Assembly: GCA_002783345.1 (NCBI GenBank) | Contig: PFFU01000104.1 | Location: 4,245 to 67,202 of the forward strand | Direction: 5' to 3' | Source: Candidatus Aquicultor secundus | GTDB taxonomy: Bacteria > Actinomycetota > Aquicultoria > Aquicultorales > Aquicultoraceae | DNA length: 62,958 bases | Shown: piece by piece, positions 1 through 7,502 of the stretch | Position numbering within the stretch: the first letter of the stretch is position 1 | How the letters are laid out: every line of letters starts with the position of its first letter | Program-made: the position numbers and the translations under genes | Notes under the pieces: generated by a model | Databases searched by the model: none | Told to the model about the DNA's origin: nothing | What the model saw: the letters and a program-made list of their open reading frames with translations, nothing else

Positions 1-5
1 ACTTA

Positions 6-59
6 AGTGACAGAAGTACGTGAGTGCCCGCTAGATTCTTCGCTTCGCTCAGAATGACA
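6..59 (+). repeat. Dispersed intergenic repeat, copy A
   Basis: This 54-base sequence begins AGTGACAGAAGT and ends with a core reading GATTCTTCGCTTCGCTCAG followed by AATGACA. The same 54-base unit is found inverted at 4662-4715. Shorter copies of the core lie at 4846-4872, 50488-50536, 57222-57252 and 62889-62924. All copies are intergenic. No gene was found in bases 1-205. Confidence 0.8.
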
Positions 60-205
60 CAATAATTATGGTGTTCTGGAACTAGTATGATTGCATTCCC
101 GCTGACTTGGATATAAGAGCAAGTGCACCACATAATAAAATTCTAATCGATGTAACTCTATCCATTGAGTTACTGCGCTGTTATCACTTGCTTGAAGGAG
201 AGTGC

Positions 206-616
206 ATGCGGGATAAGCCGGGGAACGAAGCGAGATACGAGTTGCCGGGCGACGTGAACAAGCTCGTCCTGCGAAACCTCGCTCGCATTGCGGATATTCA
301 GGGCGTCTCGACTGTGTGGGTATTCGATAACAAGGCTAATATACTGTCGTATTTTAACCGTCTTAAAATAGATCTTGAGGGCGTTACTTCAAACATCGCC
401 ATGCTCGATAGCTGGGCCGACCGGGTTGAAACAAGCTTGGATTCAGAGAATATCAAGCTCGTCTATATCAAGTTCGAGAAACTGCTGCTGTTTGTTGCTC
501 CCATTACAGAAGATAAAGCGCTGGGGATTATCTCGTCGGTTAATGCCCCGGTGGGACAGATATTCTGGTATTTGGATAGGCACGTTCCACGGCTTCAAAA
601 AATCTTCGCGGCATAA
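206..616 (+). CDS. Possible Roadblock/LC7-like small protein
   Basis: The open frame extends back to a TTG at 107, but the ATG at 206 has a strong ribosome-binding site (AAGGAG at 195-200, five bases before the ATG), so I place the start there, giving 136 residues. The last 100 or so residues have the layout of the Roadblock/LC7 fold: helix, a strand reading VSTVWVFD, a long middle helix, two strands ending LLLFVAP, then an NAPVGQIFWYLDR-like strand and helix. Roadblock proteins usually regulate small Ras-like GTPases such as MglA, but no GTPase gene is present here. The gene is convergent with the degenerate P-type ATPase gene, whose stop lies only 7 bases beyond this stop. There are no membrane segments. 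The fold assignment rests on pattern resemblance alone, so it could be an unrelated alpha/beta protein. Confidence 0.45.
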   Translation: MRDKPGNEARYELPGDVNKLVLRNLARIADIQGVSTVWVFDNKANILSYFNRLKIDLEGVTSNIAMLDSWADRVETSLDSENIKLVYIKFEKLLLFVAPITEDKALGIISSVNAPVGQIFWYLDRHVPRLQKIFAA

Positions 617-623
617 CCCGCGG

Positions 624-2741
624 TTACGATTCAGCGATTGACCTTGCCCTTGCTTGCCTGAGCTGCAGCGAGTTCGCCATGACTGCAAGCGTGCTGAGCG
701 ATACCACGACAGCCGCTACCTCGGGCCGCACCACAACCCCGGATACCACATAGAGTGCGCCAGCCGCTACCGGAAGCGCTACTACGTTATATGCGATTGC
801 GAGGATAAGGTTCCATCGTATTTTCGCCGCTACATCTTTACCCAGTTCAAGCGTAGTAACCACATCAATTGGGTCGTTCTTTATCAACACGACCTGTCCC
901 GGCTCTGAAGCGAGATTTGCGCCGAATGCGAAGGCGATCCCGATATCGGCCTGGCCGAGGGTAGAAGCATCGTTTGAGCTTGCGCTTACCGCAGCCACAT
1001 GCCTGCCCTTATGCTGAAGCTCGTTAATAATATCCGCCTTCGCCGCAACCGGGACCTCGGCGTAGACCTTATCGATACCGACATCATCCGCAATCGCCTT
1101 CGCCGTCGTGTAGTTATCATCCGTTATTAGGGTTACGTTAATGCCCGCATCACGCAGCTTTTTTACCGCCTCTGCCGAACTGCTTCTTATGGGGTCGTAA
1201 ATCCCTATAATCCCTTCTATTTTACCGTCTACCGCCGCGTACACGATGGTCTTACCCTGCTTGGCAAGCTCATCCGCTTTTTGCTCAACCAGCACCGTAT
1301 TTATATCTTTCTCGGCCATCAAGCGCTTATTTCCAACCAGGATCGTGCGGGTCTCAATCTTGCCTACCGTGCCGTAGCCGGGCATTTGCCTATGCTCTTC
1401 GGCGGTCGGGATGGCTATGCTGACCTGCTCTTCGGCGGCGGCAACAATCGCCCTTGCGATATCGCTTTTCGACCCCTTTTCAAGGCCCGCCGCCAGCCGC
1501 AAGAACCCCGCCTCGGTTAGTTTTCCAACATGATAGATATCGCTTACGCGCGGGTTTCCCTCGGTAAGACAACCGGTTTTACCGAATACAACGGTATCGA
1601 TTATCGCCGCCTTTTCCAAAACCGCTGCGTTCTTTATTAGTATTCCCCGCCTCAGCCCTATGCCAGCCCCGACCAGTATCGCCGTCGGAACCGCCAACGC
1701 CAACGCGTCTGGCCCGGCAACGACGAGGGTCGCCAGGGCGATTATAAGCGCAAACACTAAACCCTTGTCGCCCACAAAACCCCAGAGCACCGCCGCTAGC
1801 GTCGCTATAATAATAACCAGAGGAATAAAATACGAGACCACTGTTTCCATGGTTTGCTGCAGGGGGGCGCGCGTTCGTTGCGCGTTCTCAGCGACCGTTA
1901 TCATCTGGCTGATAACGGTCGAGTCGCCTGCCCTGATCGCCTTCATAGTGAACTCGTCGACCTGGTTCACTGTGGCCGCGAGCACATCGTCTTTGAGATC
2001 CTTTTCCACAGGCTCAGGGTTCCCGGTTACAACGGATTCGTCAAGCAGCCCGTATCCATCAACAATAATCCCATCAGCGGGTATCGTATCGCCCGCCCGG
2101 ATAACTATGGTGTCTCCCGCATGCACCTTTTGTATCGGGACGGTTTCTACCCCCTCATCGGTTACGACATTTGCAAGCTCAGGTAAAGCATTATACAGCG
2201 ATTGGACCGGCTCGGTAATCCGCTCCCATACCAGAATTTCCATCCAATGCCCAACGAGAATAACGGCCAAAACAACGGTCGCTATTTCAAAGAATATGGT
2301 TCCTGGGATAGTAAAGGATGCAACGATACCGTACGCGTACGCGACCAGAACGGCCAGCGTCACAAGCAACGCCGCGTTGGTGGCCCCCCGCCTCAAGGCA
2401 AGCCAGGCCGAGGTATAAAAGAACCTTCCACCGTACAGTATAGCTATGGCAGCAAGCATCAAGTGAAGAAAATTCTCACCGATCGGCGGCGTTACGACAA
2501 ATCCGATAAAGGGCCTGTTGGCGGGAGATGTCACGATTATGGCGAGCGCCAGGATAAGCGTTACGACAAAGGCATTTCGAAAACGCCGGGCCATCTCAGG
2601 CATGTCGACCACGTACTCGGTCTTAAACTCATACACGGATTGCCATGCAGGGCTCACCTTGTTCTTCTCCTCGCGAGCCGCATAGTCGATATTAGGTTGC
2701 GCTTGTGCACCCGCCCGCCGTTCATTCGTACTATTACGCAT
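624..2741 (-). CDS. CopB-like P-type ATPase with all catalytic motifs lost (pseudo-ATPase)
   Basis: The 705-residue intact protein has the full architecture of a P1B (CopB-like) heavy-metal ATPase: paired membrane segments, an A domain, a P/N domain and the last two membrane segments. Every motif of the catalytic cycle is changed. The phosphorylated DKTGT is GKTGC (G387 replaces the acceptor Asp). The A-domain TGE is TGN (N241). The membrane CPC/CPH is GPD (343-345). HP is SD (426-427). TGD is TDD (540-542). GDGxND is SASSND (586-591). I checked the codons: GGT at 387 and TGT at 391 are unambiguous. The surrounding framework residues are kept, including VPTAI after GPD and the NLILAIAYN segment (644-652) that matches the TM7 metal site of CopB. 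No N-terminal metal-binding CxxC or His-rich tail is present. It cannot form the phosphoenzyme, so ATP-driven transport is excluded by family knowledge. A regulatory or scaffold role is inference. Confidence 0.9.
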   Translation of the reverse strand: MRNSTNERRAGAQAQPNIDYAAREEKNKVSPAWQSVYEFKTEYVVDMPEMARRFRNAFVVTLILALAIIVTSPANRPFIGFVVTPPIGENFLHLMLAAIAILYGGRFFYTSAWLALRRGATNAALLVTLAVLVAYAYGIVASFTIPGTIFFEIATVVLAVILVGHWMEILVWERITEPVQSLYNALPELANVVTDEGVETVPIQKVHAGDTIVIRAGDTIPADGIIVDGYGLLDESVVTGNPEPVEKDLKDDVLAATVNQVDEFTMKAIRAGDSTVISQMITVAENAQRTRAPLQQTMETVVSYFIPLVIIIATLAAVLWGFVGDKGLVFALIIALATLVVAGPDALALAVPTAILVGAGIGLRRGILIKNAAVLEKAAIIDTVVFGKTGCLTEGNPRVSDIYHVGKLTEAGFLRLAAGLEKGSKSDIARAIVAAAEEQVSIAIPTAEEHRQMPGYGTVGKIETRTILVGNKRLMAEKDINTVLVEQKADELAKQGKTIVYAAVDGKIEGIIGIYDPIRSSSAEAVKKLRDAGINVTLITDDNYTTAKAIADDVGIDKVYAEVPVAAKADIINELQHKGRHVAAVSASSNDASTLGQADIGIAFAFGANLASEPGQVVLIKNDPIDVVTTLELGKDVAAKIRWNLILAIAYNVVALPVAAGALYVVSGVVVRPEVAAVVVSLSTLAVMANSLQLRQARARSIAES

Positions 2742-2907
2742 AAAACCGTCCGGCTCCTGACTCCTGGCTTCTGCTTTTCTTACCCTATTCTACCACTACC
2801 TAAATGTTTGCTGTGATTGCGCCGGCAGAGCAAGCGAACGCAGGCCCGGCTCGCACATCAGACCTCTAGTTACTCTTTCGAAAAAAAGGGTAAAAAAAGG
2901 CAGATAT
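2742..2907. promoter_or_regulatory. Divergent promoter region, pseudo-ATPase / DUF2267
   Basis: This 166-base space separates two divergently transcribed genes and must contain a promoter for each. The ribosome-binding site proposed for the ATPase gene (AGGAG) lies inside a short imperfect repeat on the minus strand, AGCCAGGAGTCAGGAGCC. No confident -35/-10 pair was recognised. Confidence 0.4.
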
Positions 2908-3309
2908 ATGACTAAAAACGAATTTATCGACATCATAAGAAAAGAAGCAAAGCTCCCGGAAGAGGACGCAAAACGCGTGGCGCACTCGGTACTGCTGACC
3001 CTCAGGTCGCAATTAAGCCCGACTGAAGTCAATGATATCTATGAGACGCTCCCTCAAGATATGGATGACTTATGGACGGGCGGCTGGCTTCAACGGCTTA
3101 TGGTGCGCCTGCAGGGCCTTCATAAAATGAATATAGAGGAGTTCATAGAGCAGGTACGGGAAGCGGCCGATATACGTACCTCTCAGGAGGCCGAAAGGCT
3201 GACCGGGATCGTCTTTAACGCCCTAAAAGAAGCCATCCCTTCAACAGAAGTCGAGCATGTCCAGAAGGACTTACCCGTCGAGTTGAAGGATCTCTGGAAA
3301 GCCGCATAG
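2908..3309 (+). CDS. DUF2267 family protein
   Basis: This 133-residue soluble, highly charged helical protein matches the DUF2267 layout: two tandem helical halves, each about 60 residues. The first half runs [20 protein letters not shown] to LPQDMDDLW, and the second runs [13 protein letters not shown] to [10 protein letters not shown]. The repeated LP-x-(D/E)-(M/L)-(K/D)-DLW endings show the internal duplication. The family has no established biochemical role. The gene is divergent from the pseudo-ATPase and convergent with deoB; its last 39 bases overlap the deoB 3' end on the opposite strand. A shared regulatory region suggests the DUF2267 protein and the pseudo-ATPase may act together, but this is inference only. 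Confidence 0.75.
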   Translation: MTKNEFIDIIRKEAKLPEEDAKRVAHSVLLTLRSQLSPTEVNDIYETLPQDMDDLWTGGWLQRLMVRLQGLHKMNIEEFIEQVREAADIRTSQEAERLTGIVFNALKEAIPSTEVEHVQKDLPVELKDLWKAA

Positions 3310-4476
3310 TTCGCCCTTGAAGCTCTCTCCGTATACCGGGGCATCTACGCCGAGTAGGTCGGCCACTGTTTTGCCCAAATCCGAAAATGTCTGACGTATC
3401 CCAAGAGACGACGGCCTGCCGAACGCAAGACCGTAGACTACAACAGGCACATATTCCCTGGAGTGGTCCGTGCTTGGAGTGGTCGGGTCGCACCCGTGAT
3501 CGGCGGTAATAAATAAGGCATCCGCTGGAGTGAGTTTACTTAAAATCTCGGGAAGGCGCGCATCAACCGCCCCAAGGCCCTTTGCGTATCCTGCCGGGTC
3601 GTTCCGATGACCCCACTGCGAGTCGAAATCGACCAGGTTTGTAAAGATAATCCCGTTATCCTGCTCTTCCATAACCTTGAGCGTCATATCAACGCCATGC
3701 ATGTTGCTTTCGGTATGTACAGCGGCGGTTATTCCCTGCCCCACGAATATTTCGCTTATTTTTCCAACGGCATAGACCGGATACCCCGCATCCTTTACGT
3801 AATCGAGCACCGTCTTTGCCGGCGGCGCTACCGAGAAGTCTCTTCTCCTGTGTGTGCGGGTAAAGTTGCCCGGCGTACCGATGAACGGCCTGGCGATAAC
3901 CCGTCCGACCTCGTGCTCGCCCCTTAAGATAGTACGGGCGATCTCACACATCCCGTACAGCTCGTCTATCGGGATAATATCCTCATGCGCGGCGATTTGG
4001 AATACGCTGTCGGCAGATGTATAGACGATCGGCTTTCCGGTCTTCATGTGCTCCGCACCCAGCTCAGCTATAATCTCGGTGCCGGATGCGGTCTTGTTCC
4101 CAAGGATTTCTCTGCCGACGGCTTTCTCGAATTCTTCTATAATATCCGGCGGAAAACCGTGCGGGTACGTCGGAAACGGGCGGTCCGGGTGCACGCCCAT
4201 CATTTCCCAATGCCCCGTGGTGGTGTCTTTCCCGGGGGATACTTCGGCCATTTTGCCAAAAAACGCCAGTGCGTCGGGCTCCCCGGGAACCCCTTCTATC
4301 TCAAGGATGTTACCCAGTCCAAGCTTACCAAGATTGGGCATGTGCAATCCCCCAACAGCTTTGGCCGTGTTTCCTAACGTGTTGCTCCCCTCATCACCAT
4401 ACTTACCCGCATCAGGAAGCGCCCCCGCCCCCACACTATCCAAAACTATAATAACGACCCGTTTTATCTCCGCCAT
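3271..4476 (-). CDS. deoB: Phosphopentomutase
   Basis: DeoB interconverts ribose-1-phosphate and ribose-5-phosphate (and the deoxy forms) in nucleoside salvage. The 401-residue cytosolic protein shows the alkaline-phosphatase superfamily metal motifs: [13 protein letters not shown] near residue 12, the catalytic threonine region [11 protein letters not shown] near residues 84-94, and ADHGCDP followed by STDHSREY near the C-terminus. The length is close to the usual 390. It lies downstream of nothing on its own strand in this window except the distant xerD block, separated by a repeat-rich gap, so it probably has its own promoter. Its 3' end overlaps the convergent DUF2267 gene by 39 bases, so the C-terminal 12 residues are encoded antisense to it. 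The xerD-deoB neighbourhood is common in Gram-positive genomes. Confidence 0.95.
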   Translation of the reverse strand: MAEIKRVVIIVLDSVGAGALPDAGKYGDEGSNTLGNTAKAVGGLHMPNLGKLGLGNILEIEGVPGEPDALAFFGKMAEVSPGKDTTTGHWEMMGVHPDRPFPTYPHGFPPDIIEEFEKAVGREILGNKTASGTEIIAELGAEHMKTGKPIVYTSADSVFQIAAHEDIIPIDELYGMCEIARTILRGEHEVGRVIARPFIGTPGNFTRTHRRRDFSVAPPAKTVLDYVKDAGYPVYAVGKISEIFVGQGITAAVHTESNMHGVDMTLKVMEEQDNGIIFTNLVDFDSQWGHRNDPAGYAKGLGAVDARLPEILSKLTPADALFITADHGCDPTTPSTDHSREYVPVVVYGLAFGRPSSLGIRQTFSDLGKTVADLLGVDAPVYGESFKGELCGFPEILQLDG

Positions 4477-4494
4477 CGTATCTCCTTAATTAAG

Positions 4495-4565
4495 GGGGAC
4501 GTTGTTTCCTTTGTTTCCTAACTCATGTTGCGTAACAATAAAGACCCACAGGAAACAACGTCCCC
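4495..4565. repeat. Inverted-repeat element (GGGGACGTTGTTTCCT arms), copy 1
   Basis: Perfect 16-base arms GGGGACGTTGTTTCCT (4495-4510) and its complement (4550-4565) enclose a 39-base loop. A second element with the same arm ends is at 26671-26733. Elements of this look are often remnants mobilised by Y1/RAYT-type transposases, but no such transposase is in this window. Confidence 0.8.
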
Positions 4566-4661
4566 TTACTATTTTGGCTTGATTGGTTGCACATTAATCA
4601 AACCATATGGACTGGAGCCATTTCAATTTCAACTAAGTTTAGGACACCTTCATCCGCAACC

Positions 4662-4715
4662 TGTCATTCTGAACGAAGTGAAGAATCTAGAGAGCACTCA
4701 CAGACTTCTGTCACT
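4662..4715 (-). repeat. Dispersed intergenic repeat, copy B (inverted)
   Basis: The complement of this segment matches the 54-base element at 6-59 almost base for base, including the AGTGACAGAAGT end and the TTCAGAATGACA end. Confidence 0.8.
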
Positions 4716-4845
4716 GAGTTCGTCTAAGCTTTGATATACCGTCCTAAGAAAAATCCATCAAGCATCTACTAGCATTTATAAACCATTTATCTCACTCTGG
4801 TTATCTAAGCTTAGACCCTCTTGCTATAAAAAGGCACTGCACCCA

Positions 4846-4948
4846 AGATTCTTCACTTCGTTCAGAATGACATGTAATCGTCACCCGCCATTTGCTCGTT
4901 CAGAATGACATGTAATCGTCACCCGCCATTTGTTCCTTCAGAATGACA
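4846..4948 (+). repeat. Dispersed repeat copy followed by 38-base tandem units
   Basis: A copy of the core (GATTCTTCACTTCGTTCAG, 4848-4866) runs into tandem units beginning TTCAGAATGACA at 4861, 4899 and 4937, a period of exactly 38 bases. The units also share the stretch TGTAATCGTCACCCGCC. The array ends two bases before the xerD stop codon. It may have expanded by slippage or unequal recombination from the dispersed repeat. Confidence 0.75.
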
Positions 4949-4950
4949 TC

Positions 4951-5847
4951 CTATTTCTTCCTTGCTTTCGGATGTGTTCTTTCATACACCACCCGCAACT
5001 TATCTTTGGTCACGTGCGTGTAGATTTGGGTTGTTGATATATCGGCGTGGCCGAGAAGCTCCTGAACCGCCCTGAGATCGGCGCCGTTCGTCAGCAGGTG
5101 CGTGGCGAATGAGTGCCGCAGCAGGTGCGGGTAGATATCCCCAATCCCGGCTTTTTCAGCGTACTTTTTTACGATCTTCCAGCAGCTTACCCGCGTCAGA
5201 CGCGTTCCACGGTTGTTGAGGAAAAACTCGGGCGGCCAGGTACCCTCTTTTACTAGTTCACGCCTTGATTTATTACTATACTCCGTAAGCGCCTCAATCG
5301 CATAGCTCCCAAGGGGAATAATCCGCTCTTTCGACCCCTTGCCGAGACAGCGAAGGTATCCATGCCTGGGATCGATATCCCCCACGTCGAGCGAGACAAG
5401 CTCGGAGACGCGCATGCCGCAGCTATAAAGCAGCTCGAGGATGGCCCGGTCCCGCATCGCGTACTTCCCGATCCCCATCGGCTGGTTTAAAAGCTTGCCG
5501 ATTTGCTTTGCGGATAACACTTTAGGTAGTTTCTGCGCTATTTTCGGGGTTTTAATATCCGATGTCGGGAGGTTTTCGGTAATCCCCTCGCGCACCAGGA
5601 ATTTATGAAACGCTTTAATTGCCGCGAGTTTTCGCGCCACAGATGTATCGGCATATTCTTTATGCAGCTCGTGCAGGTAATTGAGGACATGCTCATAGGT
5701 CACAGCCGTAAATGAGGTAACACCGGCATTACTTAGATAGCCCAGGTAGGCGATCAGATCCCGGCTATATGCTTCGAGCGTGTTCTTTGCCAGGCCTTTT
5801 TCAACGGATAAATAGTTTAGAAAATCATCCAGCAACTCAAGGGTCAT
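4951..5847 (-). CDS. xerD: Tyrosine recombinase XerD
   Basis: This 298-residue site-specific recombinase resolves chromosome dimers at dif together with a XerC partner. An N-terminal SAM-like core-binding domain (1-90) is followed by the catalytic domain with all active-site residues in place: R146 (SCGMRVSEL), K170 (LGKGSKE), H241 and R244 (HLLRHSFATH), H267 (LLGHADI) and the nucleophile Y276 (QIYTHV). Spacing matches E. coli XerD closely. It follows the NUDIX gene by 13 bases and is the last gene of the pyrG-DUF3866-NUDIX-xerD run, the same order as in Mycobacterium. No integron or phage genes are adjacent, so it is a housekeeping Xer protein rather than an element integrase. Confidence 0.95.
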   Translation of the reverse strand: MTLELLDDFLNYLSVEKGLAKNTLEAYSRDLIAYLGYLSNAGVTSFTAVTYEHVLNYLHELHKEYADTSVARKLAAIKAFHKFLVREGITENLPTSDIKTPKIAQKLPKVLSAKQIGKLLNQPMGIGKYAMRDRAILELLYSCGMRVSELVSLDVGDIDPRHGYLRCLGKGSKERIIPLGSYAIEALTEYSNKSRRELVKEGTWPPEFFLNNRGTRLTRVSCWKIVKKYAEKAGIGDIYPHLLRHSFATHLLTNGADLRAVQELLGHADISTTQIYTHVTKDKLRVVYERTHPKARKK

Positions 5848-5860
5848 TTTTACTTCGATT

Positions 5861-6409
5861 CTATACTTCGATTCGCCCGATGCGCCGTGCGGCCATAAGG
5901 ATTGCGGTCAGCGTTTTGGCGTCCTCGATTTTGCCTGATGCCGCCATCTCAACCGCCTTGATAAACGGTATGCGTTCTACCTGCATCCCTTCTTCACCTT
6001 CATCGCGCTCGGGCTCGCCCTCCTCGATCTCATCCGTAAAAAAGAGGTAGAATCTCTCATCCGTAAAGCCGGCCGAAGTGTAGAACTCGGCGAGTTTATG
6101 TACCGCCCCGGCCCTATAGCCGGTCTCTTCTCTCAGCTCACGGACGGCGCATTCTTCGGGGCTCTCGCTGTCGGCGAGAAGGCCTGCGGGTATCTCAAGA
6201 AGATCTGCGTCTATCGCATGGCGATACTGCTTAACAAAGACGATCTCCTTGCGCTTGTTGATCGCGACGATGCCTACCGCATCGGGGTGTTTTACAACCT
6301 CACGCTCCATAACCCTGCCCTCGGGGCTCTTTATCTTATCAACATAAAGGCTGATAATGCTGCCCGCATAGATCAAATCCGATTCAAGAAGGATAAAACT
6401 CTCTGCCAC
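5861..6409 (-). CDS. NUDIX hydrolase, ADP-ribose pyrophosphatase-like
   Basis: This 182-residue cytosolic hydrolase has a perfect Nudix box at residues 76-98 (G-x5-E-x7-REL-x-EE-x-G-Y), within an ADP-ribose pyrophosphatase-type context: VKQYRHAID upstream and a proline-glycine stretch EIPAGLL just before the box. Such enzymes split ADP-ribose to AMP and ribose-5-phosphate. The stop codon is 2 bases from the DUF3866 gene on one side, and xerD follows by 13 bases on the other, so the three genes are probably co-transcribed. The same NUDIX gene sits between pyrG and xerD in Mycobacterium. Substrate identity is family knowledge, not shown by sequence. Confidence 0.92.
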   Translation of the reverse strand: MAESFILLESDLIYAGSIISLYVDKIKSPEGRVMEREVVKHPDAVGIVAINKRKEIVFVKQYRHAIDADLLEIPAGLLADSESPEECAVRELREETGYRAGAVHKLAEFYTSAGFTDERFYLFFTDEIEEGEPERDEGEEGMQVERIPFIKAVEMAASGKIEDAKTLTAILMAARRIGRIEV

Positions 6410-6411
6410 GC

Positions 6412-7494
6412 CTACTTACCTCCCAGTAAAACGTTTGCCGCATATATTCCGGCCGCACCGGCGGCCATGAAGAATTCCGGGTCTTGATCGAGTGTTCTTC
6501 CCATCGTCGTGGGCAGTATGTTCTTGCTCTTCAATACGCTAATCACCGCTCCTGCGCTTATCTGCACTACGGTATGCGTTTGATCGAGGCGCTCTTTTAC
6601 TATCTGGTCGTTAACGGTATTTGCTTTACCCCTATCCATCTCGGGGATAGTAAGTATACTGCGCGAGACCGCCGCGATCGTTAACGCGGTTATAGTGTGG
6701 TGACTTATGCCAACATGGCGCTCTCTTTTATCGGCAAAGCTTATTCTTGGGATTGCTACCGGCACACCTTTCAGACCGTTCACAGCATTGATAACCTGGC
6801 CTTGCTCCATCCCGGTAAACCCGAGCCTCGTGTTGCTGCCGACGATGCCGGGGCCCATTGAGACGATCGCAACATCCGCCTGCGCCGCGTATTTTGCCGC
6901 CGCCAGCGCGCTGAATATGTTGATGGCCTCCATATCGCCGCCAAACGCGTGCCCTGCGGTGATTGTGACGTCAATACTACCTGCACTCTTAAGCTCGGCA
7001 ACAAGCCTGCTGAACGCCAGCGGAAGCGCAGCGCCGTCCGTCATGATGTAGGCGATCTTTGCGGTGGGTAGCAGCTCTTTTACCATTACAGCCGCCGCCG
7101 GAAGCTGGCTATGCAGCGTTCCCACGATAACCGGCATGCTCTCAATGCTCGTGACGTCCTTTAGCGTTTTATGGTAGGGGCTGTTCTCCTCTTCGGCGGC
7201 CAGACACTTTATCTGAAGCGGCGTATAGCGCAGCTTCATAATATGTCCATCGCCTGCGGACGTTACAGAGTCCTTACTCAAATTACAGAGGATAAAATGA
7301 TAGCCGCCGGTTCCAAGATCGAGATCGACGGCGGTTGTGTTAACGATAACATCGTCCCCCTGCCGCACATCACCGACAAGCGCACTATAGCAAATAGCCT
7401 TGTGGCGGTTCCCATCCACATCGACAAGCACTTCGATATACCCAGGTCGCTCGCTTCTTATTTCGATTATTTTTGCCCGTTTTAGTGTTAGCAT
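6412..7494 (-). CDS. DUF3866 family protein
   Basis: This 360-residue protein matches the DUF3866 family, found next to NUDIX and xerD genes in Gram-positive bacteria. The N-terminal 90 residues are beta-rich (AKIIEIRSERPGYIEVLVDV, then GDDVIVNTTAVDLDLGTGGY). The rest is alpha/beta with glycine-rich turns (SMGPGIVGSNTRLGFTGMEQG and FADKRERHVGISHHTITAL). No signal peptide or clear membrane helix is visible. The conserved SHHT segment and glycine turns suggest a nucleotide- or phosphate-binding enzyme, but no activity has been established and I do not assign one. It is two bases from the NUDIX gene and eight from the peptidase gene, so it belongs to that operon. Confidence 0.85.
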   Translation of the reverse strand: MLTLKRAKIIEIRSERPGYIEVLVDVDGNRHKAICYSALVGDVRQGDDVIVNTTAVDLDLGTGGYHFILCNLSKDSVTSAGDGHIMKLRYTPLQIKCLAAEEENSPYHKTLKDVTSIESMPVIVGTLHSQLPAAAVMVKELLPTAKIAYIMTDGAALPLAFSRLVAELKSAGSIDVTITAGHAFGGDMEAINIFSALAAAKYAAQADVAIVSMGPGIVGSNTRLGFTGMEQGQVINAVNGLKGVPVAIPRISFADKRERHVGISHHTITALTIAAVSRSILTIPEMDRGKANTVNDQIVKERLDQTHTVVQISAGAVISVLKSKNILPTTMGRTLDQDPEFFMAAGAAGIYAANVLLGGK

Positions 7495-7502
7495 TATAAG
7501 CC

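Larger units (their letters stand above)
4477..4950. other. Repeat-rich intergenic region without a gene
   Basis: This 474-base space between xerD and deoB holds a hairpin element (4495-4565), an inverted copy of the dispersed repeat (4662-4715), a partial copy (4846-4872) and 38-base tandem units (4861-4948). Short open frames here are low complexity and lack ribosome-binding sites. The deoB promoter should lie in its left part but was not identified. Confidence 0.7.

Noticed and set aside
1660-2418. Plus-strand open frame of 252 codons
   Set aside because: Antisense to the pseudo-ATPase; Ser/Thr/Ala-rich composition reflects the reverse of membrane codons.
624-2741. Explaining the lost ATPase motifs as sequencing errors
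   Set aside because: Six separate motifs are altered by codon changes without any frameshift or stop, which random errors would not produce.
4525-4734. Small gene between deoB and xerD
   Set aside because: The frame runs through the hairpin element and the dispersed repeat and has no ribosome-binding site.
4951-5847. Integrase of a mobile element
   Set aside because: Catalytic spacing, length and the pyrG-NUDIX-xerD context identify housekeeping XerD; no attachment site or cargo genes flank it.
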